Shown here one piece after another: positions 39,495-49,131 of a stretch of DNA of 64,000 nt; the first letter of the stretch is position 1; every line of letters starts with the position of its first letter. The translations under genes were made by a program, and so were the position numbers. Below the pieces are notes generated by a model. The model was not told the DNA's origin. It saw nothing but the letters and a program-made list of their open reading frames with translations, and ran no database searches. Source of the DNA: Moringa oleifera (taxonomy: Eukaryota; Streptophyta; Magnoliopsida; Brassicales; Moringaceae); the NCBI GenBank assembly GCA_021397835.1, contig JAJFZO010000049.1:9615001-9679000 (forward strand), in the 5' to 3' direction.

Positions 39495-39662
39495 CTAGCT
39501 GGCAAGATTAAAAGCATCAAGAAAGAGGCCATAAGTGAAACCCATCTTGAAGTTTTTTAAGAGAGCAATAGGAAAAATTACCTTGGGTTGACAGTAATAG
39601 AACTTCGTAACATACTCTGTTAGGAGAACACATAGTACAGCGGCGATAATATTACTTGACTC
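39495..39662 (-). pseudogene. Ycf20-like last exon, unit 5
   Basis: The acceptor ctccag|GAG is intact. The frame reads NIIAAVLCVLLTEYV, TKFYYCQPKVIFPIALL, then NFKMGFTYGLFLDAFNLAS and stop. This is the unit next to the CHUP1 junction. With unit 1 it shares FYYCQP where units 2 and 3 have FYYSRP. The two end units are therefore more alike than either is to the middle ones, which hints that the array grew by insertion of units between them. Confidence 0.6.
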
Positions 39663-39979
39663 CTGGAGCTCCAAATGAGAAAGAGATTTTTTCTGCCACA
39701 TAAAAGCCACCCAACAAGGAGATGTAACTTGAATTCCATAGAAATGAATATCAAAATAAGAAAAACATTGTCTAGAATAACCAAATCTAAATTCAGTATC
39801 AAGAAAAAAAAAATCAACCTTTCGGGTGCCTTCTCTGGATACTCCACTTACGGTTATGCAATGTTGCATTCTGATCACAGAGTAGCTGAACCTCTAGATG
39901 CTGACTCTAATTAGAAAATAGTATGCATATTAAACTGGTACTCCATCTAAACAGCTATTGTGATGGCTATTGCTGCCCC

Positions 39980-40060
39980 ATCAAAACTGCGACTGCCATT
40001 GCCTACAGCATCAAAACTGCTACTGCCATTGCCTACAGCATCAAAACTGCTACTGCTACT
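39980..40060. repeat. 30-bp minisatellite at the array/CHUP1 junction
   Basis: The word beginning atcaaaactgc is repeated at 39980, 40010 and 40040, with a unit of exactly 30 bp; two copies are full and the third runs out into ctgctactgctact. CHUP1-derived sequence begins within a few bases, at about 40063. The repeat marks the join and may have formed with it. Confidence 0.85.
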
Positions 40061-40062
40061 AA

Positions 40063-41622
40063 CATGATGAATTCTGAAAGCAAATCTTATACCTTGAAGC
40101 AGCATATAATCCATGGAAGGATCTCTCTGTTGTGGCCTTCGATTGAAGTTCAATAGCTACCCCCTTCATGTACTTCTTTGCCAATTTGACTGAACTAAAC
40201 TTAATCTGCAGCATACAGTGGTCAAGTCTTACACGAAGTTAAAACAAACATGCTCTAGGAGCGTTGGAGGCTACCAGGAAAAATAAAAGAAAAATAAAAC
40301 TATGAGTAACCTGAAGAATTTGTATCTTGGCACTGCAGAGCAGGTAAAGCTAACCAGTAAACGGTAAGTTGACAAATTGACTTATGACTTTTTTCTATGC
40401 ACATCTGGAGAGATCCATCACTTCCTAGAGAAACCAGGTATTGTTGAATCGCTTCAGATAACATCCAAGACTTGATTAAAGCTAAGGCAGTTGTAGTTTG
40501 TTTATGAATTAACATGTCTTTCTTTTTCCCCTCTATCACCATCTGAAACTTTCTAGCCTATTCTGATACCTTTTCATATAAGAACCTAGTGAAAGCATGC
40601 ATAGCAAAGAAAAAAATTATAATGCGCAGTTTCAATTTTTGAATTTCAACCTTAGGTGGATAACAAGCTACATGAATCATCCTCTGTACAGCCAAACAAG
40701 CTACATGAATCATCCTCTGTACAGCCAAGTCAGTGTTTCTTCACGGAAGAAATGACTCGAACAAACACAAATATGATGTAGAGTTATTTCATATTCTGAA
40801 AGTGTAGCAATACTTCCTATGCTCATGCTTTAACATTTCATTCCAAGAAATTAGAAAGCATCATCTCACCTTGCTAATTATCCCATTGTCAAGCATCCAA
40901 TCTATTGGGATTTGAAATTCCTTGCAGTTGTGCATCAAGGAGTCTCTGAGAGGGTTGTAGACAGGACGTTCCATCCTATCAATGCAAATAAAACTTTTAT
41001 GCACTTACAACTTGGGAAGATTGGTTTTCAGAGATTATAAAGGGGAAAAAAGGGAAAAAGCAGTGTTACAATAGTATTAGGTTCTTACTTCTCAGGTGAA
41101 CCAACCATTTTTTTAAGTGCAATATCACAAAGCATACATGGGTCATCCTTGCAGTAAGAAACTTCATATTCCAATTTCTTTAAATCTCTGTATCCGAATG
41201 CTGCTTCTCTCAAAGTGTCTGCCTTCTTCTCTGACCAATCAAAGAGCTTTATCACTGCCCTTTCATGCACCATCACACGGATTCAACCAAAATGAGGACC
41301 ACAAGAAAACTGCAGTGACTTTCACAATATAGTACAATCATCTCTAGAAACCTCAAGCAAGCATGAAGCTCAAATTTTTATATGCCATTAGACCATGTTG
41401 ACATATTTGGCATGCCAACTTATAAACAAATGTACTACAGCAATCAGTTTAATTGTCCTCAGGACATCTGCAAACAAATATACAACTTACCAGAAAGCAA
41501 AGTTCATCATCAAGCCACTTCACAAATTCCACAACATCTTCAATGTTTTGACAATCTACATTATTGACCTCTCTTATTAGTGAGTTCACAAATTCCCCTT
41601 GAGTTTCAACATCAGCCTTTAT
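40063..41622 (-). pseudogene. CHUP1-like 3' gene fragment (four exons), truncated at both ends
   Basis: CHUP1 is a plant-specific actin-binding outer-envelope protein for chloroplast positioning. Four consecutive exons of its conserved C-terminal domain are visible on the minus strand. Exon a (41491-41622) has tgtgtag before it and gtaagt after it, and reads IKADVETQGEFVNSLI and KWLDDELCFL. Exon b (41089-41270) reads ERAVIKLFDWSEKKADTLRE and ends in donor gtaagaac, but the expected acceptor is ATG, not CAG. Exon c (40870-40975, ttgatag and gtgaga) reads HNCKEFQIPIDWMLDNGIIS. Exon d (from 40205 down, acceptor ctgcag) reads IKFSSVKLAKKYMK. A one-base frameshift then precedes DPSMDYMLLQGIRFAFRIHH. 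After about 40063 the frame runs into the microsatellite. No earlier CHUP1 exon was found up to 43340, so the large 5' part is absent. Exons a-c keep open frames across 282 codon bases, implying recent loss. Confidence 0.88.
40663..40728. repeat. 33-bp tandem duplication in a CHUP1 pseudogene intron
   Basis: acaagctacatgaatcatcc and the following 13 bases occur twice in direct succession (40663-40695 and 40696-40728) with no mismatch seen. It lies in the intron between exons c and d of the CHUP1 fragment. The identity of the copies points to a recent slippage event. Confidence 0.9.
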
Positions 41623-42125
41623 CTACACAAAAGGATACAGATTAAAAACAGTGAGGATCTGAAGTTACTGTAAATTTTGAATGGGTAAAAGCTAAATAAA
41701 GAGCAATTCAAATAGAAACTTTTTCCATGCTTAATTTGGTAAGGAAGAAGAGAGGCAGCCTCTTTAGCCCTAGCATGCTATAAAATATTAAAAATTCTTC
41801 TTGGCCTGTCTTCTCTTGGTAAAGAGATAAGGCCTTAATGTCATACAAAACCAGACAAAGCAATGGTTTATTCCACTCAAGATGGATACAACAATGTCCT
41901 CAATGTATCAAAAGTGAGTTGTAATGCTAAAGATGATTTCTTTACCTTTGCCACTGTGGTATTACCTTAATAAATGGTGCAGGATTTCTGAAATGGCAAC
42001 TTTTCACTCAGAAATCAAGTGCTGATTGAGCTTGATTTTCTCCAAACTAGATATACTACTAATTTGGTTCTAGTAAACTTTCTCAGTTTGCTCAGCACTA
42101 TTAATATCAACTCCTTTTGGTGGCC
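41623..42125. other. Non-coding stretch upstream of the CHUP1 fragment
   Basis: Base composition is less AT-rich than in the flanking non-coding DNA. No CHUP1 exon upstream of the one at 41491-41622 could be found on the minus strand, and no other protein is recognised. It may be the intron that preceded exon a in the parent gene. Confidence 0.5.
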
Positions 42126-42680
42126 ACCATTATCCTTAAAACCTTCCCCTGCTCCATTCTATAGCCATAATTAGAAGTTTCTAATCAAGCACAATCAAAT
42201 TTAATTCCTTAAGCAATCAAGTTTAGCAACCAAATTTTGAGATAACAACATTCAAATCCTCTCTTTATCCTTAAAACCTTCCCCGGCTCCATTCTATAAT
42301 CAGTAATCAAAAGTTTCTAATCAATCGCAATCAAATTCAATTACTTAAAAGCAACCAAATTAAAAAACCAAATTCTGAGATAACAACATTCAAATCCTCT
42401 CTATATAGGAAAACCTTCCCCTGCTTGATTCTATAATCAAGTAACCAAAATTTTCTAATCAAGCATAATCAAATTCAATTACTTAAGCAACCAAATTCTG
42501 AGATAACAACATTCATATCCTCTCCATATAGCACATTATCCCTAAAACCTTCCCTGCTCCATTCTCTAACCAGTAATCAAAATTTTGTAATCAAGCACAA
42601 TCAAATTCAATCGCTTAAGCAACCAAATTAAGAAACCAAATTCTAAGATAACAACATTCAAACCCTCTCCGCATAACATA
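42126..42680. repeat. Four-copy ~135-bp minisatellite
   Basis: Copies begin near 42131, 42266, 42404 and 42537. Each starts with a form of tatccttaaaaccttcccct, continues with a tctaatcaagcacaatcaaa block and ends in gataacaacattcaaatcct. Spacings are 133-138 bp. The third copy has the start changed to taggaaaacc. No reading frame is conserved between copies. Confidence 0.85.
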
Positions 42681-43340
42681 GAAGAACATACCAGACAAAA
42701 TCCCCCAACTAATGGATGCCTTCATGATCAAATAGCCAAATCGCACAGCCCATTCTCAAAGACTAACAAAATAATTTGAGTTATAACCGTCAAATTTCTC
42801 CAAAATTTCTACCTATGATTTTTCCTCTCAAACTTTCTCTCTAAATTTCTCCCTCTCTAACTCATCTCTCATTTCTCTTCCAATCTATGCAATTTACAGT
42901 ATGAGCACGCAACGGCCATATTACCGTTATAAGCATTAAATTTTGAAAATCAACATAACGGTATTGATCCAGCGTTGAGCATTTGCCATTGGCAAGAAAA
43001 CACTCCTGCGAGTGCGCGTGCACGTGACCTTTCCCCACCGGTTCGGGTCGAGTATCCTTCAAGCCATGCCTTCTTCCCTGCATAGAAACGGCGTCGCGTT
43101 CGCTAACCAGAGGGGGAAGAGAGAGGCATGGTCTTCTATGCAGACTAATCTCTCTCCACTCGTGACTGTGACGAAAAGAGAGAAACATCCCCGTATCAAG
43201 CAGTACAATAGGCGGGGATAGCAGGGGCTTTCTAATTCAGGGAGAAGTTCAAGGTTGCTTTTGTGTGCATTTTGCGTGCATGTAAGTGAAGTTGAAGGAG
43301 GAAGGCTACTGTAGTCATGCTGTGTACGTGCGCAGCTCAT
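42681..43340. other. GC-richer island without an assignable gene
   Basis: The stretch 42950-43330 has the highest G+C of the window and several CpG-containing words (gcgcgtgcacgtgac, ggcgtcgcgttcgc). On the minus strand, T/C-rich leader-like DNA (42830-42890 as read on the plus strand) follows it. Overlapping open frames exist on both strands, but none shows a recognisable domain. It could be an old promoter or 5' leader of a minus-strand gene that contributed the CHUP1 exons; that is inference from position only. Confidence 0.4.
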
Positions 43341-44654
43341 ATAGCCAATTATTATCCTCTGTGGTTTACCTTACTGAACACACTGGTTTATCCCAATAGT
43401 TTCACGCCAAGTATTGAAGTTTTTTATATCCTTGCATTTTAAGAGAGTTGAAAAAGAAAATGTGAAATGATAAGGTTTTTTAACATGTGGAGTTGGTGGA
43501 ACGTAAATCTTGAGAATTCTGAGCTTAAACGGGGAGATATGTATGATATATGTTATAATTTTGTGTATAAATTATATACATATTTATGTATGTGTATACA
43601 CGTATTTTTATATGTATGAGCATGTAAGCACTAGCATGCATACTTTATTAACAATTGTATAAAATAAAATGAAAACATCCATTTTAATTTGAAAATATTA
43701 ATTTCAAAAAAATAATTAAAAATTAATGATGTATTTTACTTGAATATAATCAAACTTATGAGATTTATGAAAAAAAAAAAGTTGAGTTCTTTCGAGCAAT
43801 AGATCCATAATTTTGGATTCAATATCTCAGATAAATAAAATTAATTAATTTTATTTTATAAACTTAATAAAAATAATAATTAAAAATATGTAAAAATATA
43901 TTTTTTATTTTAATATTTATATATTTTTTATTTTGATAAGAAACTTTCTTATTGAATGATAACTTATAAACTCTGCAAATGTTTGAAGTGAACTATATAA
44001 TAATTGCATAGAGAATATGAATTTTATTAGCATACTATAGCAAACCATACTCTTTATTAAAAAAATAAGAGTAAAAAATTAAAAATATTCAACAAAATTA
44101 ATATATATATGTAAGAAAAAAAAATTTAAAAAGATTAAAGTAACTAAAAGATTTTTTTGAAAAAGAAAATAGTAAAAAATAATATAATATATATATCTCA
44201 AAAAAATTATAAATGTATAATTTAAAAAAACACATATCTTTGGAGGCAAGAGAAAGAGATAAGGAAAAAAATAACATAAAATTATTTTCCTAGTAATTAT
44301 AAAGATATTATCCAAATTTAGTTCAAAAAAATGCAAAAAACCTCAAAAAGTCCAAAATACAAAAAACACAAAACACAAAAGAAAAGGACAAAAATTCAGG
44401 AAAAATTAAAAAATAAAAATCATAAGACACTTTTCATAAACAGAAAATAAAAGAAAAGAAAACCAAAAATATAAAAAAATCAAATACAATAAAAAATCCA
44501 AGAAAAATAAGGTTACTAGAAGAAAATATGAGAAAGAAATTAAAAATGCACAATGAAATTATAATATATATATATATATACATATATATATGTAAAAAAA
44601 AAAGGAGTTTAAAAAATTCAACCAAAATCATGACAAGCTATATAAAAAAAAATT
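43341..44654. other. AT-rich non-coding DNA
   Basis: No gene is seen. Contains (TA)n near 44564-44592. A-rich text from about 44040 on resembles the interspersed repeat copies at 59945-60985 in general style, but clear word matches begin only near 44655. Confidence 0.5.
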
Positions 44655-44930
44655 AATAGTAAAAAAAAAACAAAACTCTTTGCAAAACAAGAAAATAGAT
44701 TATGTTGGAAACAAATAGTATAAAATAAAATATGAAAACAAAGAAAAAACATATCAAGAAAAATCATAAAAAATAAAAAGAAAATAAAATCCAATAAAAA
44801 TCTAATAAAATAAAATAAAATCCAAAAAGTAAAGAAATTAAAAAATTAAAAAGATTAAAAAACTTAAAAAATAAAAAATAACGAATGACAAAAAATAATT
44901 TAAAATAATTTAAAACAATTCAAAATAATG
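44655..44930 (+). repeat. AT-rich interspersed repeat, internal partial copy
   Basis: caaaactctttgcaaaacaa with the following gattatgttggaaacaaata corresponds to caaaaactctttgtaaagca and tattttgttggaaaagaaaa at 60700-60750. The two remain alignable by eye to aaacaattcaaaataatga against 60945. It is in the same orientation as the 60-kb copy and inverted relative to 1-1085. It is a shorter and more diverged member. Confidence 0.65.
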
Positions 44931-45136
44931 AACCTAAGTTTTTTTTTTATTCTTATTTTTTTTAATTGATATATTTTTATGTGATGTTGAAAAATTAGCA
45001 ATTCAAATTTACTCAATAAAAAAGTTCAAAAGAAATAAGCTTTTTTATTGTCATAATATGAAAAGCTATCTTTCTATTATTTTTCAAAAAAATTAAAATT
45101 ATTTCACTTTTTTATTTTAAAAATCTTTTGATGGAT

Positions 45137-46185
45137 TATAAATTATATATATATATAAAAGTGAATAAACCAGCTTTTTTTTTTCCTTTTCTCTATACCC
45201 CAATCAAATATTAGATTACTAATTCTTAACTCGTGGCACAATTCATATTTTATATCTCTTTAATTTAAATTATATTTTTAAATAAATAAAAAATACAAAA
45301 ATTAGATTAAATTTATCATTATTTAAATGTAAATTTGTAAATTATTCTTGTAACTAATTTGATGAACATAAATATAAATTAATATTACTATTTATAATTT
45401 TTTTAATTTATTAAAAGAATATCGTATTTGTTTTGCATTAGTGTTATTTATAAATTTTTATGTTTATTTTTTCACCTCAGGTGTTTTTTTTTTTGTTGCA
45501 TTTAATTGATGAATCTCTTGTTTATTTTGATTGATGAAGTTATATAATGCATTAAGCTATAATATAAATAATATAATATAATTTTTTAATAAAATTTAAC
45601 TTTATTTTTAAAAAATATTAATAAAAAATAAAAAATTATTTTTACATTATAATATATATATATAGACACACACACATAATAGAGTAAACCATTTTTTTTC
45701 CTTTTTTTTATGTCTCAATCTAATATAGATTACTAATGATTAACTCATGGCATAATTTGTATTTTATGTCTCTTTAATTTTAGATTATATTTTTGAAAAA
45801 ATAAAAAATAATGTAAAAATTAGATTAAGTCCATTATTTTTTAAATATAAATTTGAAAATTCGTGTAACTATTTGATGAACATAAATAGATATTATATTA
45901 CTTTTTACCATTTTTTATTTTATTTATTAAAAAAATATATCACATTTATTTTGCATTAATGTCATTTATAAATTTTTATTTTTATTTTTTTCATCTTTAA
46001 GATTTTTTTTATTTGGCAATTAATTGATGAATGTTTTGTTTATTTTTTATTGACGAAGTTATATAATGAAATAAGTTATAATGTAAATAATATAATACAA
46101 TTATTTTTCTTAATAAAATCTAACTTTATTTTTTAAAATATATTTAAAAAATATAAAAATTAATTTTACATTATAATTAATATAA
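45137..46185. repeat. Tandem duplication of ~0.52 kb
   Basis: Two direct copies, 45137-45650 and 45651-46185. Paired landmarks are agattactaattcttaactc (45212) against agattactaatgattaactc (45728), tgatgaacataaatataaat against tgatgaacataaatagatat, and gatgaagttatataatgcat against gacgaagttatataatgaaa. Copies differ by many substitutions and small gaps, so the event is old. No reading frame is shared. Confidence 0.85.
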
Positions 46186-47499
46186 TACAAATTTAATGAA
46201 AAGGAGATAAAAATATTTTGAGCTACTTAGCATAAAGATGTTTAGTTAACAATACGTAGTATGTGATGATTGGGATTAAAAGAGAAGATGAAGCTGTTAT
46301 GAATAAAGAAAATAAAATTTTAAGAGGTAAAAGTTTTACGTGTTTGTTACATGTATAATTATGTTTATTTAACTAAAATAAATGATTTTAATTTTAAGTT
46401 AATTATTATTTGATAAAAAATTTCTCAATATTATTTGAGTGTGATACATTTTATTTATTATTTTTTAATTCTATTTTTTATATATTAAAATTTTTAATTA
46501 TGTATCAAACTCTATAGTATTGAAGTTTAGCCATATATTTGTCTCAATAATCTTAAACCAAGTGGAATGTGAAAGTAGCTGGATTGATATTTATGATATG
46601 TTTGAATGGAGAATTACATTGAAATATCTGAATGAATCTCATATTTTTATAATTATTTTAATTATAAAATTAAAATAAAAATACATAAATTTAATATTAA
46701 TAAATAGGAGTGATAATATCAAAATAAAATATTGAAATTCTCATTCCTTACAACCTAAGGTAAATTATTAATTTATTTTTATTTTTTAAAAATATGTAAA
46801 AACTTTTAAAAACCATAACTCTTTCTCTATCATTACTTTTTATTAAAAAAATTTGGATGAAATAAGGAAAATAAAAAATAAATATTGATTATTGATAAAA
46901 AATTAATATTTATTTTTTTAGAAAATATAATTTCAAATAACATTTATCTATTTTTTCAATATTATAATAATTATTAAAATATATATAATATTATTTTTTA
47001 ATTATTGAAATATATACTACTATTTAAATCTTATATAAATTAATTTTAAATATTTTTTCAATTTTAAATCAAAATAAATATATAAATAAATTTTTGATGA
47101 TAATTTTTAAAGATCAAATAAATAATTTATTGTAAATTTGATTCTTCATTTTTATTCATTTCAATTCTTATTTATTTTGATTACTAATAAATAAATAAAT
47201 CATTAATTTTTTTAAAAAAATTATTTTTTAAGTTTAAAGCTTGCAAAATATTATGATTGAATTATTTTTATTTTAAAATAGGGTTTTCTTTTTTATTTTG
47301 CTTGCAAAGCCTTGTGCTTCTCACATGTTTGAAGACCTTGTTTTGACTTTTTTATAAGTTTTGTATTACTTGGACATTTTCATTGATCACGTGCTTCTCA
47401 CGTGATGACAACGATCTCATTATCCCACCCCCTCATTAGAATATAACAATCAATAAAACAAAAATATAAAATTTATAATTAAAAAATAATTAATTAAAT
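46186..47499. other. AT-rich non-coding DNA
   Basis: Nothing is recognisable on either strand; only short chance frames and A/T homopolymer runs are seen. Confidence 0.6.
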
Positions 47500-47900
47500 A
47501 ATTAAAAAGGTCAAAAAGAGCATTGAAGTAAGGAAGAATGGTCAAAAAAAGCTGCCAACGTGAAAAATGTAAAAGTAAAGACAGCATTTAACAAACTCGC
47601 TTGGATCTCATGGGGCATTGACGAAGTTAGAAACCGGTCTTTTAATGGGCGCCAACTGCTTGGAAGATCCACATAGACTACAGATATGTATGCATGCGTG
47701 TTTTAAGTGGTTTGATGGTGCCGTTTCATGGGGACCCTTCTCCATTTAGTGACACCACCTCTCATCTTTATTGTTTTCTCCTTTTAGCTTTAATATTTCA
47801 AACTAACTTTTTGTCCTCTACTTTGGTCAACAACCCCTCCTCTCTACAAACAGGCATTTTTTTCTTTTCTTATGACATTTTCCTCTTTTTTTTTTAAGGT
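47500..47900. other. Less AT-rich segment with an RY-type word
   Basis: A mixed-composition stretch with atgtatgcatgcgtg at 47686-47700, which contains the CATGC core seen in plant RY elements. A short open frame (47694-47897, plus) follows, but it is rich in F, S and L, reads like T/C-rich DNA and has no recognised domain. It may be a remnant of a promoter region. Nothing more can be said. Confidence 0.3.
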
Positions 47901-49108
47901 TAATTGAATATCTTGTCTTTCCTTCTTTTACATAATCTTTTTATCGGCTAATATTTTTTTGTTAATTTAATTTTTATATCAATATTTTAAATAAAAATTA
48001 TAAAATATTAAAATATTTTATAATATTAATATAAAATTAATAAATAATTGAAAATTATTAAATTATTACTAGTTATTATTTTATTAAAAATTTAGTATAA
48101 TTTAAACAAAAAAGAATGATGATTTTTTCCAATCCTATACTCTTGATACAGTTTTTTCAATAAATTTCACGTCATAAATATGACCTTTTGAGGTGACAAG
48201 AAACCCAAATTAGGCTATTATCTTTTCTTGATCTTTCTAGCAGAAAAGGTCTTACAATTCACTTGCATGGAAAATAAATGACACGTGTGAAGACTTAATT
48301 TATGGGAGAGACTTTTTTAATTTCACAATTTATTGATTTTGAATGGTATATATATGTTATTCATTTTGAAATATTTTACTAAAAAAACTTTTCATGATTT
48401 TTTAGAATATTATATATCAACTAATAATATCTTTTTAAATAAAAACAAAAACTAAAAAAATAAATCATTTATTATTATAACACAAAGTTATTCCATCAAA
48501 ATAAACAAATTAAAAAATAAAGGATACAGATTTTTCTCCTGCTATATATGCTTTTTTTGTATAAAATTTGAAATGTATTTTTGTAATTTATATTAATTAA
48601 ATAATATATAAAAATAATATTAATTATTAATTTTATTAAATTATTACTTGTAATCATTTTGTTAATATTTAAGATTAAATTAAATTTCTAAAGAATTTTG
48701 ATAAAAAATAAAATTTTTATTTTTTTAATTTTTAAATCATTCTTTCAACAAGTGTTTAAGTAGATAAAATCAACTAAAGATAAAAGATCTTTTTGTTAAT
48801 TTAAATTAATATTATTTTTTAAAAAATATTATTATAATTTATAATATTAATAATATAAATAAACATATATTAATTAATTTTATTAAATTAATAAGTCTGA
48901 ATATTTTTTCAATTAAAAAAAGAAAATGACAGCCCAAAAAAATTGAAGGCATGATGGAGGATGGATTAACGAGAGGTCACTGCCGGAGGTGGTAGGCGAA
49001 AAAATAAGTGTGAAAAAGATGCGTCTTGGGCCTATCTCACGACGCAACAAAGCCTCATTTTGTGTGTCTAACATATCTGCCTGACTCTCATCCTTACCAC
49101 CTTCTTTC

Positions 49109-49131
49109 CTCTCTCTCTCTCTCTCTCTCTC
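49109..49131. repeat. (CT)n microsatellite
   Basis: Eleven to twelve CT repeats in a longer pyrimidine-rich run. Such tracts are common in plant 5' leaders, but no coding start follows here. Confidence 0.9.

Larger units (their letters stand above)
34880..40062 (-). repeat. Array of five 1.1-1.2 kb units carrying exon fragments of two genes
   Basis: The array starts abruptly inside a satellite monomer (aagataataa changes to aaaagttgaagaattt at about 34880). Unit marks at the Ycf20-like stop codon lie at 34909, 36081, 37188, 38412 and 39495, giving spacings of 1172, 1107, 1224 and 1083. The order on the minus strand within a full unit is: an intron-like T-rich stretch, the AAA-ATPase exon, an imperfect CTA/CTG microsatellite, an intron-like stretch, then the Ycf20-like last exon. 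The fifth unit is cut in its microsatellite by the join to CHUP1 sequence at about 40062, so it lacks the AAA exon. All coding fragments share the minus strand. Confidence 0.85.

Noticed and set aside
39923..40156. Plus-strand frame across the CHUP1 junction with repeated TATAIAYSIK
   Set aside because: It is the 30-bp minisatellite read through; the opposite strand carries the CHUP1 coding sequence.
42862..43188. 108-codon minus-strand frame as a gene
   Set aside because: No recognisable domain; it overlaps other frames on both strands in a GC-richer island with few stops.
47694..47897. 67-codon plus-strand frame after the RY-type word
   Set aside because: Composition is that of T/C-rich leader DNA, with no domain or splice support.
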